From positions 1-40,713 of the forward strand of contig NZ_JAKCMI010000001.1 of the NCBI RefSeq assembly GCF_021412585.1: a stretch of DNA of 40,713 nt. The letters are read 5' to 3'. The position numbers and the translations under genes were made by a program. This DNA is from Halomonas alkalisoli. GTDB taxonomy: Bacteria > Pseudomonadota > Gammaproteobacteria > Pseudomonadales > Halomonadaceae. Below the pieces are notes generated by a model. The model was not told the DNA's origin and made no database searches. It was given only the letters and a program-made list of their open reading frames with translations. Positions 15,779 through 25,332 of the stretch are shown here, piece after piece; position 1 is the stretch's first letter, and each line of letters opens with the position of its first letter.

Positions 15779-16879
15779 ATGACAATTCAAGAAAAGATGA
15801 TCGAGGCGCGCCCCGCACCCAGGAGCACCGTTGGCCCGGTGGCCTGGCTGCGTGCCAACCTCTTCAGCGGACCGGTGAACACGGTATTCACCCTGCTGGG
15901 GTTCTACCTGCTCTATATCCTGCTGACGCCGACGATCCAGTGGGCCTTCATCAACGCCGACTGGATCGGCACCAGCCGCGACGACTGCTCCCGGGAGGGC
16001 GCCTGCTGGGTCTTCGTCAATGCCCGTCTCGGCCAGTTCATCTATGGGCTCTATCCGGGCAGCGAGATCTGGCGGGTCAACCTGACCTTCGCCATCTTCG
16101 CCGGGCTGATCGCCTGGCTGGCGATACCGCGGCTGCCTTTCAAGCGCTGGGTGGCGGTGGCGACGCTGGTGGGCTTTCCGCTGCTGGCCTACTTCCTGCT
16201 CTACGGCGGCCACTTTGGCCTGCGCGTGGTGGAGACCCACCGCTGGGGTGGGCTGATGCTGACCCTGGTGCTGGCGGTGGTGGGCATGGTGGGCGCCCTG
16301 CCCATCGGCGTCATGCTGGCACTGGGCAGGCGTTCGCAGATGCCCATCGTCAAGAGCTTCTGCGTGGTGTTCATCGAGTTCTGGCGCGGCGTACCGCTGA
16401 TCACGGTGCTGTTCATGGCCTCGGTGATGTTGCCGCTGTTCATGCCCACTGGGGTCAGCGTCGACCGCCTGATCCGCGCCTTCATCGGTATCACCCTGTT
16501 CCAGAGTGCCTATATGGCCGAAGTGATACGGGGTGGCCTGCAGGCGATCCCGCGGGGCCAGGAAGAGGCCGCGGCGGCCCTGGGCATGGGCTACTGGAAG
16601 CGCATGGGCCTGATCGTGCTGCCCCAGGCGTTGAAGATGATGATTCCGGGCATCGTCAATACCTTCATCTCGCTGTTCAAGGACACCACCCTGGTCATGA
16701 TCATCGGGCTCTTCGACCTGCTGGGTATCGTGCAGGCGGCGCTGTCGGATTCCCGCTGGCTGGGCTTTGCCCTGGAAGGCTATGTGTTCGCCGCCTTCAT
16801 GTTCTGGGTCTTCTGTTTCAGCATGTCGCGCTACAGCCAGTATCTCGAACGGAAGCTGCATACCGGACACCGACGCTGA
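15779..16879 (+). CDS. aapM: Amino acid ABC transporter permease, AapM type
   Basis: Second inner-membrane subunit, 366 residues, predicted to pair with the AapQ product. Several transmembrane helices and an EAA loop are visible (MAEVIRGGLQAIPRGQEEAA, about residue 245-264). A periplasmic stretch near residues 60-80 has two cysteines (DDCSREGACW), as in AapM/BztC relatives. AGGAGAG lies just upstream of the ATG, overlapping the preceding stop region. It is followed after 62 bp by the ATPase gene. Confidence 0.9.
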   Translation: MTIQEKMIEARPAPRSTVGPVAWLRANLFSGPVNTVFTLLGFYLLYILLTPTIQWAFINADWIGTSRDDCSREGACWVFVNARLGQFIYGLYPGSEIWRVNLTFAIFAGLIAWLAIPRLPFKRWVAVATLVGFPLLAYFLLYGGHFGLRVVETHRWGGLMLTLVLAVVGMVGALPIGVMLALGRRSQMPIVKSFCVVFIEFWRGVPLITVLFMASVMLPLFMPTGVSVDRLIRAFIGITLFQSAYMAEVIRGGLQAIPRGQEEAAAALGMGYWKRMGLIVLPQALKMMIPGIVNTFISLFKDTTLVMIIGLFDLLGIVQAALSDSRWLGFALEGYVFAAFMFWVFCFSMSRYSQYLERKLHTGHRR

Positions 16880-16941
16880 TGAGAGACCGGTTCCATGCTG
16901 CGCAGCGCTTCCCAAGAGCACCTTATTGAGAGACAACAACG

Positions 16942-17715
16942 ATGAGTGAACAGGCGACAACTCCCAAGGCCGGCACCGAGACACCCATGGTCGAGATGCG
17001 CGGCGTCAACAAGTGGTACGGCGACTTCCACGTGCTCCGCGATATCGACTTCGAGGTCAAGCGTGGCGAGCGTATCGTCATCTGCGGGCCCTCGGGCTCC
17101 GGCAAGTCGACGCTGATCCGCTGCATCAACCATCTGGAAGAGCATCAGCAGGGCGAGATCGTGGTCGGGGGTATCCCGCTGACCCAGGACATCAAGCGCA
17201 TCGAGCAGATTCGTCGCAGCGTGGGCATGGTGTTCCAGCACTTCAATCTCTTCCCGCACCTGACGGTGCTGGAGAACTGCTGTCTCGCCCCCATGTGGGT
17301 GCAGAAGAAGCCACGCCGCGAGGCCGAGGCGCTGGCCATGCGCTATCTCGAGCGGGTGCAGATCGCCGAGCAGGCGCGCAAGTATCCGGGGCAGCTCTCG
17401 GGGGGCCAGCAGCAGCGGGTCGCCATCGCCCGTTCGCTGTGCATGCACCCGGAGGTGATGCTGTTCGACGAGCCGACCTCCGCGCTCGATCCGGAAATGA
17501 TCAAGGAGGTGCTCGACGTCATGGTCGAGCTGGCCAACGAGGGCATGACCATGCTCTGCGTGACCCACGAGATGGGTTTCGCCAAGACCGTGGCCGACCG
17601 GGTGATCTTCATGGATCAGGGGCAGATCATCGAGGAAAACGCCCCGGAGCCCTTCTTCAACAACCCCCAGTCCGAGCGTACCCAGCTGTTCCTCAGCCAG
17701 ATACTGGGTCACTGA
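16942..17715 (+). CDS. aapP: Amino acid ABC transporter ATP-binding protein
   Basis: Cytoplasmic ATPase that powers the importer; 257 residues. It shows Walker [10 protein letters not shown] (about residue 51-59), Q-loop [10 protein letters not shown], the ABC signature [15 protein letters not shown], Walker [14 protein letters not shown] and the switch histidine in CVTHEM. The sequence is of the GlnQ/HisP/AapP type. It ends the cluster; no clear terminator follows, and the next gene is on the opposite strand 74 bp away. Confidence 0.95.
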   Translation: MSEQATTPKAGTETPMVEMRGVNKWYGDFHVLRDIDFEVKRGERIVICGPSGSGKSTLIRCINHLEEHQQGEIVVGGIPLTQDIKRIEQIRRSVGMVFQHFNLFPHLTVLENCCLAPMWVQKKPRREAEALAMRYLERVQIAEQARKYPGQLSGGQQQRVAIARSLCMHPEVMLFDEPTSALDPEMIKEVLDVMVELANEGMTMLCVTHEMGFAKTVADRVIFMDQGQIIEENAPEPFFNNPQSERTQLFLSQILGH

Positions 17716-17789
17716 GGGTGTCGGACCTGCCCGAAGCCGTCACGTCACGCGCTGGCTTCACGGCCTGGGCTCATGGGCCGGGCAGAAGG

Positions 17790-18218
17790 TCAGCCCATGC
17801 CCTGGGGGCGAAATGGCTCGGCGGGACGCGTGATCCGGGCGCTTCCCACCACGCTGGCTTCTGTCTCCAGGTGGCGCGCCTCGCTGGTCCAGGCCGCATC
17901 CTCGGCGTGTACCGCAGGCCGGCGTTCGAAGGAGCGTGTCATCACATCGCCAGGTGCGAAGCCGGGCCGGCCTTTCAAGTGATGGGGCAGCAGGCACAGC
18001 TCGGCGAGCAGGCGCAGGGTCATGGCGCCCAGCAGCCAGAGGCCGCCACCGACTGCCAGGGCCGGCCAGGCCGTTACCCAGTCGGTTGACGCCAGCACCG
18101 GGGTGCGTGGCATCAACCAGAGTGCGGCGGCGGTCAACAGGCCGAGCTGAAGCAGTAGATGGCAGAAAATCAGGGTGCCGCGAGAGAGCGGACGGCGGGG
18201 AAACAGGAATTGTTGCAT
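17790..18218 (-). CDS. Small membrane protein, DUF4282-like
   Basis: A 142-residue protein with two predicted transmembrane helices, at about residues 13-34 (TLIFCHLLLQLGLLTAAALWL) and 48-72. Between and after them it shows the RLLAELCLLP pattern that resembles the arginine/glutamate-containing second helix of DUF4282 proteins. The C-terminal half is hydrophilic. The start at 18218 has GGAGG 7 bases upstream and is preferred over the ATG 24 bases further upstream. It converges on the amino acid transporter cluster. Function is unknown; the family match is tentative. Confidence 0.6.
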   Translation of the reverse strand: MQQFLFPRRPLSRGTLIFCHLLLQLGLLTAAALWLMPRTPVLASTDWVTAWPALAVGGGLWLLGAMTLRLLAELCLLPHHLKGRPGFAPGDVMTRSFERRPAVHAEDAAWTSEARHLETEASVVGSARITRPAEPFRPQGMG

Positions 18219-18348
18219 CGGGGATCCTCCCGTAGAGTGCACATCGTGGCACGATGAATCTCGCCGGCCTCCATGCCCGACAATGCAGAATGCTACCTCA
18301 GATGATAGCCGGGTGCAGCCGTAGATGCTGGCTATCGTGTCGGTTGGC

Positions 18349-18939
18349 TCACGGCAGCACAGTCAAACTGGCGGGAGCCAGCGGCTCTCGATCGCGGTGC
18401 CGGCGGAGCGGCCGGCCCTCCAGGGCCGTCAGCAGTATCTGCAGCGGATCGCCGTGGCTGACCAGAAGCACCGTTTCCCCGTCCAGTGAATGCTCCAGTG
18501 TCTCGATCACTGCCTGCATCCTCTCGGCCACGCTGGCGACGCTCTCCACGCCATGTTCGACGTGCTCGGCGCTGCGTGCATCCAGCGCCCAGACTCGGGG
18601 GTATCGGTCGTCCGCCTGGCCTTCAAGGTCGCCGAAGTGCCTTTCCCGCAGGCGAGGCTCGCTCTGCAGCGGCAGCGTGAAATGGGTTGCCACCCGGGCC
18701 GCGGTCTCGGTGGTACGCAGGAAATCCGAATGAAGGATCCGCGTGGGTGTCGGCCAGCGCCAGTCGGCGAGCAGGGCGTCGAGCTGGGCGATGCCCTGGG
18801 GGGAGAGGCCAAAGGCCGCCAGGCCCCGCTCGGGGGTACTGACGATCAGCCCCTGTGCATTGGCCTGGCTATGGCCGTGTCGCATCAGGAGGTAACGGTT
18901 GCGCCGTGGCGTCGTGGCGTTGAGGAATCTGTTTGACAT
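18349..18939 (-). CDS. Histidine phosphatase superfamily protein
   Basis: A 196-residue cytoplasmic enzyme of the phosphoglycerate mutase-like fold. The catalytic RHG motif is R20-H21-G22 in LLMRHGHSQAN, and the second histidine is in LLVSHGDPLQ. A LRERHFGDLEG segment supplies the usual acid residue. The substrate is open: the branch includes CobC-like, SixA-like and broad sugar-phosphate phosphatases. The ribosome-binding site is weak. It is divergent from phnD across 161 bp that contain a possible Pho box, so a link to phosphorus supply is possible but unproven. Confidence 0.85.
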   Translation of the reverse strand: MSNRFLNATTPRRNRYLLMRHGHSQANAQGLIVSTPERGLAAFGLSPQGIAQLDALLADWRWPTPTRILHSDFLRTTETAARVATHFTLPLQSEPRLRERHFGDLEGQADDRYPRVWALDARSAEHVEHGVESVASVAERMQAVIETLEHSLDGETVLLVSHGDPLQILLTALEGRPLRRHRDREPLAPASLTVLP

Positions 18940-18953
18940 GCTATCGTCATACT
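18932..18953 (+). promoter_or_regulatory. Possible Pho box between phosphatase and phnD
   Basis: Two 11-bp units, TTTGACATGCT and ATCGTCATACT, lie head to tail. Each loosely resembles the CTGTCAT half-site of PhoB boxes at the right period. The site overlaps the phosphatase start codon and sits 148 bases before the phnD ATG. A -10-like GATAAT at 18976-18981 lacks a good -35, as expected of an activated promoter. The match is weak. Confidence 0.3.
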
Positions 18954-19100
18954 ACCTAGATTGATCTTTAGTTTCGATAATGATCATCACGCGCGCTCAC
19001 ATGTTCGATTTCGATCAATCATGCGGGCGACCCACTGGCACCCTGCAACGAAAACTCTCTCGAACGTTCCAATAACAACGTACGCAAAGTGAGTCACGCC

Positions 19101-20102
19101 ATGAAAGCATACAGCACCGTAAACAAGCACCCCCTGGCCACGCTGGCCATCTCTTCCCTGCTGCCCCTGGCCATGCTCATGTCGGCCCAGGCCCACGCCG
19201 ACTGTCCGCGTGGCGACCTGGACGATCTCTACTGCGATGAAGACGGCAACATGGTTGCCGACCGGCCGGCCGATGAGTCCGAGTGGGCCAACCCCGACAC
19301 GTTGATCTTCGCCTATACCCCGGTGGAAGACCCGGCCATCTACTCCGATATCTGGCAGCCGTTCATCGATCACCTCGAGGAGGTGACCGGGCGCAACGTG
19401 CGCTTCTTCGCCGTGCAGTCCAACTCGGCCCAGGTCGAGGCCATGCGCAGCGGGCGGCTGCATATCGCTGGCTTCTCCACCGGGCCGACACCCTTTGCGG
19501 TGAACCTGGCCGGCGCGGTGCCGTTCGCCCTGATGGGGTCCGACGACGGCCAGTTCGGCTATACCCTGCAGGTCTACACCCACGTCGATTCCGGTATCGA
19601 TGACATGGAGGACCTCAAGGGCAAGCGGGTGGCACACACCTCGCCCACCTCCAACTCCGGAAACCTGGCGCCCCGCGCGCTGTTCCCGGAACTCGGTATC
19701 GTACCCGACGAGGACTACGAGGTGGTCTATTCCGGCAGCCATGACCAGTCGATGCTTGGCGTCGTTGCCCGTGACTATGACGCCGCGCCGGTGGCCTCCG
19801 AGGTGGTCGAGCGCATGGCCGCCCGCGGCCTCTACGACGAGGAGGACGTCAAGATCATCTACGAGTCGGACCGTTTCCCGACCACCTCCTACAACTATGC
19901 CCACAACCTGCATCCCGACCTGATCGAGAAGATCGAGGAAGCCTTCTTCTCCTTCGACTTCGTTGGAACCGCCCTGGGCGACGAGTTCGAGGGTGTGGAG
20001 AAGTTCATTCCCATCAACTACGAGGAGCATTGGCAGGTGATCCGCACCATCCAGGCGGCCAACAATGTCCGCTACACCCGCGAAGACCTGGACCAGGAGT
20101 AA
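19101..20102 (+). CDS. phnD: Phosphonate/phosphite ABC transporter substrate-binding protein
   Basis: Periplasmic receptor, 333 residues, with a signal peptide at 1-33 (ending AHA). The mature protein starts with an unusual acidic, cysteine-containing segment (DCPRGDLDDLYCDEDGN). The PhnD fold follows: FAYTPVEDP, SGRLHIAGFSTGP, and the phosphate-binding region KGKRVAHTSPTSNSG. The ATG at 19101 is preferred to the GTG at 19089, since the basic-hydrophobic signal begins there. No carbon-phosphorus lyase or phosphite dehydrogenase gene is in the window, so phosphonate, phosphite and phosphate esters all remain candidates. It starts the phnD-phnC-phnE-phnE cluster. Confidence 0.9.
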   Translation: MKAYSTVNKHPLATLAISSLLPLAMLMSAQAHADCPRGDLDDLYCDEDGNMVADRPADESEWANPDTLIFAYTPVEDPAIYSDIWQPFIDHLEEVTGRNVRFFAVQSNSAQVEAMRSGRLHIAGFSTGPTPFAVNLAGAVPFALMGSDDGQFGYTLQVYTHVDSGIDDMEDLKGKRVAHTSPTSNSGNLAPRALFPELGIVPDEDYEVVYSGSHDQSMLGVVARDYDAAPVASEVVERMAARGLYDEEDVKIIYESDRFPTTSYNYAHNLHPDLIEKIEEAFFSFDFVGTALGDEFEGVEKFIPINYEEHWQVIRTIQAANNVRYTREDLDQE

Positions 20103-20143
20103 GCCTGACAGACCCGCGGGTCTCCTGTCCGAGACGGTGTGAG

Positions 20144-20164
20144 CCCCCGGCCTCTGGCCGGGGG
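20144..20164 (+). other. Intercistronic hairpin between phnD and phnC
   Basis: CCCCCGGCC (20144-20152) and GGCCGGGGG (20156-20164) form a perfect 9-bp stem around TCT, 28 bases before the phnC start. Only TCGGTTT follows, so it is more likely a message stabiliser or attenuator than a full terminator. Confidence 0.6.
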
Positions 20165-20191
20165 TCGGTTTCTGCATAGCGAGGTGGATGA

Positions 20192-20998
20192 ATGCTGGAG
20201 ATCTCCAAGCTGGTCAAGCGCTACGGGAATGACGAACCGGTGCTGCAAGATCTGGATCTCGTGGTGGAGGGCAGCAGCGTGGTCTCCATCGTTGGCGCAT
20301 CGGGGGCGGGAAAGAGCACCATGCTGCGCTGTATCAACCGACTGGTGGAGCCGACCTCGGGCTCGATCCGGCTCAACGGCAATGAGCTGGTCAAGCTGAG
20401 AGGGGCTGCGCTCCGTCGGGCCCGGCGCAAGATCGGCATGGTGTTCCAGGGTTTCAACCTGATCGACCGCCTGACCGTGATGGAGAACGTGCTGGCGGGC
20501 CGGCTCGGCTACGTCAGCCTCTACCAGGCCATCTCGAGGCGTTACCCTCGGGAGGATATCGAACGTGCCTTCACGCTCATGGAGCGGGTAGGCATCGCCC
20601 ACTACGCCAACAAGCGTGCCGACGAGCTTTCCGGTGGCGAACGTCAGCGGGTCGGCGTCGTGCGGGCGCTGATGCAGGAGCCCGAGATCCTGCTGGCCGA
20701 CGAGCCGACGGCGTCACTGGATCCGCGGACCTCCGAGCAGATCATGATGCTGCTGCAGAGCCTGGCCAGCGAACTGTCGCTGCCGGTGCTGATCAATATC
20801 CATAACGTCGCCCAGGCCAAGGCCTACACCGAGCGCATCGTCGGCCTGCGTCACGGCAAGATGATCTTCGACGGGGCGCCGAGCGATTTCAACAAGGATG
20901 CGCTGGACGCCATCTATGGCGGTATCGAGGCACCTGAAGAGGAGCTCGCCGCAGAGCCCGACAAAGCCGAACCGAGGGTGCCTCATGACGAGACCTGA
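20192..20998 (+). CDS. phnC: Phosphonate-type ABC transporter ATP-binding protein
   Basis: Cytoplasmic ATPase of the importer, 268 residues. It has Walker A GASGAGKST, Q-loop VFQGFNLIDRLTVMENVLAGRLG (the long PhnC-type form), signature LSGGERQRVGVVRALMQ and Walker B ILLADEPTASLDP. The switch position INIHNVAQAKAY carries the HN seen in PhnC proteins. GAGGTGGA precedes the ATG. Its 3' end overlaps the first permease gene by 14 bp. Confidence 0.93.
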   Translation: MLEISKLVKRYGNDEPVLQDLDLVVEGSSVVSIVGASGAGKSTMLRCINRLVEPTSGSIRLNGNELVKLRGAALRRARRKIGMVFQGFNLIDRLTVMENVLAGRLGYVSLYQAISRRYPREDIERAFTLMERVGIAHYANKRADELSGGERQRVGVVRALMQEPEILLADEPTASLDPRTSEQIMMLLQSLASELSLPVLINIHNVAQAKAYTERIVGLRHGKMIFDGAPSDFNKDALDAIYGGIEAPEEELAAEPDKAEPRVPHDET

Positions 20999-21803
20999 CG
21001 TATCCGGCACGACGCCGGGGCCCAGAACCTGGCGCAAGCCTTCCTTCATCGCCAATCCGGTCCTTCGCTATGGGCTGTGGCTGGTGGTGCTGGTCTATCT
21101 GATCTGGGCCTTCGGCAGCCTGCCGTTCAACTGGGAGCGCATTGCCGAGGGCTTGCCGCGGGCGGCACGGATCTTCGGCAGCGGCTTCCCGCCGAGCTTC
21201 GAGCGCGGCGGCCTGCTGCTCACCGGGTTCAAGGAGAGCTTTCAGATCGCCATCCTGGCAACCCTGCTGGGGGTTGCGCTGTCGATTCCCTTCGCGGTGA
21301 TGGCGGCACGCAACATTGCGCCGCTGCCGATCTACCTGTTCGGCCGTGCGGTGATCATCGTCTCGCGCAGTTTCCATCCGGTGATCGTTGCCATCCTGTT
21401 CGTGGCAGCGGTGGGGTTCGGCCCCTTGGCGGGCGTGCTGACCCTGACCCTCTACTCCATCGGCTTCGTCGGCAAGCTGCTGGCGGAGGAGATCGAGGAG
21501 ATCGACTGGGGTCAGGTCGAGGCGATGAAGGCGACCGGTGCGGGCTATTTCTCGATTCTGGTCTACGCCGTCTTCCCCCAGATCCTGCCGCGCCAGGTGG
21601 GGCTTTCCATGTACCAGCTCGACAGCAACCTGCGTGCCTCGGCCGTGGTGGGGATCGTCGGGGCAGGGGGGATCGGCGGCACCCTGATGAATGCCTTCGG
21701 ACGCTACGACTACGACTTCGCGTTCGCTATCCTGTTGATCATTATCGCTGTGATCCTGGTCAGTGAAGGCATCAGCGGCTGGGTGAGGAAGAAGATATGG
21801 TAG
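20985..21803 (+). CDS. phnE: Phosphonate-type ABC transporter permease, first copy
   Basis: Inner-membrane permease, 272 residues, with about six helices. The EAA-like loop lies at EEIEEIDWGQVEAMKATGAG, and a GIVGAGGIGGTLMNAFGRYDYDFAFAI ending is typical of PhnE. The ATG at 20985 has GAGGG 6 bases upstream inside the end of phnC. The longer frame from 20898 lies wholly in phnC and is rejected. It overlaps the second permease gene by 7 bp, so both are translated together. Confidence 0.92.
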   Translation: MTRPDVSGTTPGPRTWRKPSFIANPVLRYGLWLVVLVYLIWAFGSLPFNWERIAEGLPRAARIFGSGFPPSFERGGLLLTGFKESFQIAILATLLGVALSIPFAVMAARNIAPLPIYLFGRAVIIVSRSFHPVIVAILFVAAVGFGPLAGVLTLTLYSIGFVGKLLAEEIEEIDWGQVEAMKATGAGYFSILVYAVFPQILPRQVGLSMYQLDSNLRASAVVGIVGAGGIGGTLMNAFGRYDYDFAFAILLIIIAVILVSEGISGWVRKKIW

Positions 21804-22606
21804 ATCGAACCGAAGCCCTCGCCGACCGCATCTGGCATCGCTATGATCGCAAGGAGCGCCTGATCCGCTATGCCGTGCTGCTGGTGACCGTGATGGTGGT
21901 CTACTGGGCGGTTCGCGATATCGACATCTTCTGGCCCTGGGTGTGGGATGCGCCCAACCAGATCTCGAGTCTCGGTGCGCGGATGTGGCCGCCGGACCCG
22001 CGGCGGCTGGAGCAGATCATCGGCGCCATGATCGAGACGGTGCATATCGCAACGCTGGCGACGATGCTGACGATCTTCATCGCCCTGCCGGTCTCCTACA
22101 TCGCCGCCCAGAACACCACGCCGAACCGCGCCTGCCTGTGGCTGGGGCGCTTCATCCTGGTCTCCAGCCGTTCGGTGAACACCATCATCTGGGCGCTGTT
22201 GTTCGTGGCGATCTTCGGCCCCGGGGTGCTGGCGGGGATCCTGGCGATCATGTTCCGTTCCATCGGCTTCATCGGCAAGCTGATGGGCGAGGCGATCGAG
22301 GAGATCGACCGCCGCCCGGTGGAGGCCATGGAGGCCACTGGTGCCTCCAAGCTCAAGGTGATCGCCTATGCTGTCGTGCCCCAGGTCATGCCGGCCTTCT
22401 TCGCCATCGTCATACTGCGCTGGGACATCAACATCCGCGAGTCCACGGTGCTGGGACTGGTGGGTGCCGGTGGTATCGGGGTCCTGCTTCAGGGTTCCAT
22501 CGACACCTTCGCCTGGCCCACCGTGGCGACCATCCTGATCGCCATTATCATCCTGGTGCTGTTCGGTGAAGCCATTACCAGCATTCTGCGGCGCAAGGTT
22601 ATCTAG
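21797..22606 (+). CDS. phnE: Phosphonate-type ABC transporter permease, second copy
   Basis: A 269-residue PhnE paralogue with the corresponding loop GEAIEEIDRRPVEAMEATGAS and end VGAGGIGVLLQGSIDTFAWP. The two permeases differ widely outside these regions, so they most likely form a heterodimer channel rather than being a recent duplication. ATGGTAG at 21797 merges its start with the preceding stop. It ends the transporter genes; the next gene follows after 109 bp. Confidence 0.92.
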   Translation: MVDRTEALADRIWHRYDRKERLIRYAVLLVTVMVVYWAVRDIDIFWPWVWDAPNQISSLGARMWPPDPRRLEQIIGAMIETVHIATLATMLTIFIALPVSYIAAQNTTPNRACLWLGRFILVSSRSVNTIIWALLFVAIFGPGVLAGILAIMFRSIGFIGKLMGEAIEEIDRRPVEAMEATGASKLKVIAYAVVPQVMPAFFAIVILRWDINIRESTVLGLVGAGGIGVLLQGSIDTFAWPTVATILIAIIILVLFGEAITSILRRKVI

Positions 22607-22715
22607 GGGGGACGCGAGCGGTTTGACCGCGGGGACCCACCTTGCCATGTTGAAGGGGGAGGCGGGGCATCGCCCCATGGCGCGCCCTTCCGTCAATTCG
22701 TATCAAGGAGAGGCT

Positions 22716-23144
22716 ATGACAACGTATATCGTGGTGGCCGATGCAGCACGGGCGCGTGTCTTTACACGCGATGCCCTCAAGCTGCAGGAGAAGGAAAGTC
22801 TCGTGCACCCGGCAGGGAGGCTGCACGAGGGAGATCTGGTGACCGATGGCGGCGCCGACGTGCACGAATCCAAGGGACCCGGCTCACGCTCCTCTTATCG
22901 CGAGGATATCGCCTCCGAGCACGAAGACCAGCTGTTTGCCAAGCAGGTGGCCGAGCGGATCTACCGCGCTCGGGTCGAGAATCTCATGGACAAGCTGATT
23001 CTCGTGGCCCCCCCCAAGTTTCTCGGCCTACTGCGTGATGAGCTGGATGCTCCCACCCGCAAGCTGGTCATCCATACCCTCGCCAAGGACCTGAGCAAGT
23101 CCGGACTGGAGAACATTCAGGAAGCGGTCAGCGATATGCGCTGA
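22716..23144 (+). CDS. Host-attachment-family protein (baeRF-like)
   Basis: A 142-residue cytoplasmic protein of the family named after an Agrobacterium protein needed for plant attachment. It starts TTYIVVADAARARVFT, has a charged HESKGPGSRSSYREDI middle, and ends with a helix-rich LILVAPPKFLGLLRDEL domain. The fold resembles the archaeal release-factor-like baeRF group. The molecular role is unknown and many carriers are free-living, so the name should not be read as function. AAGGAGAGG precedes the ATG at 22716; the frame upstream to 22566 lies partly in phnE and is rejected. Confidence 0.85.
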   Translation: MTTYIVVADAARARVFTRDALKLQEKESLVHPAGRLHEGDLVTDGGADVHESKGPGSRSSYREDIASEHEDQLFAKQVAERIYRARVENLMDKLILVAPPKFLGLLRDELDAPTRKLVIHTLAKDLSKSGLENIQEAVSDMR

Positions 23145-23250
23145 TCGTACCGACGCTACGCCTCAAGAGTCGGGCGCCCTTGCCGATATCAAGGAGAGCA
23201 GAGCCGCGGTTTGATGCCGCCGAGCTTATCCTTCTTCAGCGAGAGCGCCC

Positions 23251-25311
23251 ATGCATCTCAAGTCGATTCGCCAATTCGTCGTGCTGCTGGCCGGTCCCTG
23301 CCTGCTGGCAGTCGTGGCGGCCCTGGTCGTCTATAGCCTGTTCTCCTCCTCTCGTACCCAGCAGACCGTCGAGACACACACACGGGGGCTGCTCGAGGGG
23401 GCCATCGATCAGCGCCTGGCGGTGTTGGCGGATGCCGAGGCGGGCCGTATTCAGCGTGAGCTGGAGCATGCCCTGACCCTGGCCACCCAGTTGGCCAGTG
23501 CCAACGCCCTGATGGGACAGCGCGACGACAGCGGTCGCGTGGCACTGTCCATGAGCCGTCGCGAACTCTCCAACCTGGTGCGCCAGGCCGTGGTCGGGAA
23601 TCCTTCGCTGCTCGACGCCTTCATCGGCTGGGAACCCGACGCCTTCGGTCGAGACGACCTGCATGCCGACCTGGGCGAGGCCGAGGGATACGATGGCTCG
23701 GGGCGTTTCATGCCCTGGTGGTACCGCACCGACAGTGGCAGCGTGGAAGTGCTGCCACTGGGCGACACCATGGAGAGCGACACCCTGCTGGGCAGCGGTG
23801 TCCGCGAAGGTGAATACTATCTCTGCCCACGGGAGACCCTGGCACCCTGCATCATCGACCCGGCCCCCTATGACTATGCCGGCGAAACCTTGATGGTCAC
23901 CTCCTTCAACGTGCCGATCCTGGTGGATGGCGCCTTTCGCGGCGTTGCCGGCGTCGACCTGTCCCTGGATTTCATTCAGGAGCTGCTGGCAGCCGCCAGT
24001 GCCTCGCTCTATGACGGTGCCGGTGAACTGGCCCTGATTGCCGGCCAGGGTGGCCTGGCCGCCTATTCCGCCGATGCCGAACGGCTGGGCATGCCGGCCG
24101 CTGACGCACTGGGAGCGGACATCCTGGCCTCGGTGGATCAGGCCCGCGAACAGGGTGTCACGGCCAGTGTGTTTCGCAATGGCATGATCGAGCGTTACCA
24201 GCCCTTCACCATCGGCGCGAGCGAGACGCCCTGGGTGCTGATGATCCGCCTGCCCGAGGGGGCGGTGATGGGTGACCTGACGGCCTTGCAGAATCTGCTC
24301 GACGATCAACGGCGTACCGACACCCTGGGCATGAGCCTGGTGGGCCTGTTGCTGGCGGCCCTGGGCATGGCGGCGCTGTGGATCGTGGGTGGTCGGGTAT
24401 CGCGACCGCTGCGCCTGCTCGCCGATCGCATGCGCGGGATCGCCACCGGCAATGGCGACCTCACCCAGCGGCTGCCCGTGAAGGGGCGTGACGAAGGCGC
24501 CGAGCTGGCAGCGCAGTTCAACGCCTTCGTCGACAAGGTGCACGACGTGCTGATCGATGTGCGTGACAGCAGCGAATCGGTTCGCCTGGCGGCCAGCGAG
24601 ATCGCCATGGGCGGCGAGGACCTTTCGCGGCGTACCGAGCAGGCGGCCGCCAGCCTCCAGCAGACCTCCGCTTCCATGGAGGAGATCTCGAGTACCGTCG
24701 AACATACCTCTGCCTCGTCACGGGAAGCCAATGCCCTGTCGAAGTCGGCCGCTCAGGTGGCGCAGCAGTCGGGCGAGGCGGTGGGCCAGGTGGTCAGTAC
24801 CATGGATGAGATCAGCGACGCATCGCGGCAGATCGGCGACATCGTCAAGGTCATCGATGGCATCGCCTTCCAGACCAACCTGCTGGCACTCAATGCCTCC
24901 GTCGAGGCGGCGCGGGCCGGCGAGCATGGGCGGGGCTTTGCCGTGGTGGCCGGTGAGGTGCGCCAGCTGGCGACTCGCAGCGCCGAGGCGTCGCGGGACA
25001 TCAGGGGGTTGATCCAGGCCTCCGGCCAGCGGGTGGCCGCCGGCACGGAGCTGGTCGGTCAGGCGGGGGCCACCATGGGCGAGCTGGTCGCCAGCGTAAA
25101 CCGTGTGGCCAGCATGCTGGGCGAGATCAGCGTGGCCGCCAGTGAACAGAGCGACGGCATCAGCCAGGTCAGCGTGGCCGTGGCGGACCTGGACCGCATG
25201 ACCCAGCAGAATGCCGCCATGGTCGAGGAGTCGACCACCGCCGCCGAGCGGTTGAGCGACGAGGCGGACCGGCTGGCCGGCGTGATCGGAGGCTTCAAGC
25301 TGCGCCAGTGA
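23251..25311 (+). CDS. Methyl-accepting chemotaxis protein with dCache-type sensor
   Basis: A 686-residue chemoreceptor. TM1 is at about residues 10-32. A large periplasmic domain of double-Cache type (about 35-355) contains [13 protein letters not shown] and [23 protein letters not shown]2 is at about 359-379, HAMP at about 380-435, then a long cytoplasmic signalling coiled coil. Its conserved tip is [21 protein letters not shown] near 535-555. There is no C-terminal NWETF-like tether; the protein ends GGFKLRQ. The ligand is unknown. It lies downstream of the phosphonate-type transporter, separated by the host-attachment gene. The 106-bp gap before it probably holds its own promoter. Confidence 0.93.
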   Translation: MHLKSIRQFVVLLAGPCLLAVVAALVVYSLFSSSRTQQTVETHTRGLLEGAIDQRLAVLADAEAGRIQRELEHALTLATQLASANALMGQRDDSGRVALSMSRRELSNLVRQAVVGNPSLLDAFIGWEPDAFGRDDLHADLGEAEGYDGSGRFMPWWYRTDSGSVEVLPLGDTMESDTLLGSGVREGEYYLCPRETLAPCIIDPAPYDYAGETLMVTSFNVPILVDGAFRGVAGVDLSLDFIQELLAAASASLYDGAGELALIAGQGGLAAYSADAERLGMPAADALGADILASVDQAREQGVTASVFRNGMIERYQPFTIGASETPWVLMIRLPEGAVMGDLTALQNLLDDQRRTDTLGMSLVGLLLAALGMAALWIVGGRVSRPLRLLADRMRGIATGNGDLTQRLPVKGRDEGAELAAQFNAFVDKVHDVLIDVRDSSESVRLAASEIAMGGEDLSRRTEQAAASLQQTSASMEEISSTVEHTSASSREANALSKSAAQVAQQSGEAVGQVVSTMDEISDASRQIGDIVKVIDGIAFQTNLLALNASVEAARAGEHGRGFAVVAGEVRQLATRSAEASRDIRGLIQASGQRVAAGTELVGQAGATMGELVASVNRVASMLGEISVAASEQSDGISQVSVAVADLDRMTQQNAAMVEESTTAAERLSDEADRLAGVIGGFKLRQ

Positions 25312-25332
25312 CGGCGTGGCTGGCGGGAGGGG

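Noticed and set aside
14507..16984. 825-codon minus-strand ORF across the amino acid transporter genes
   Set aside because: It is antisense to two convincing permease genes. Its histidine-, glutamine- and glycine-rich composition is typical of shadow frames in GC-rich DNA.
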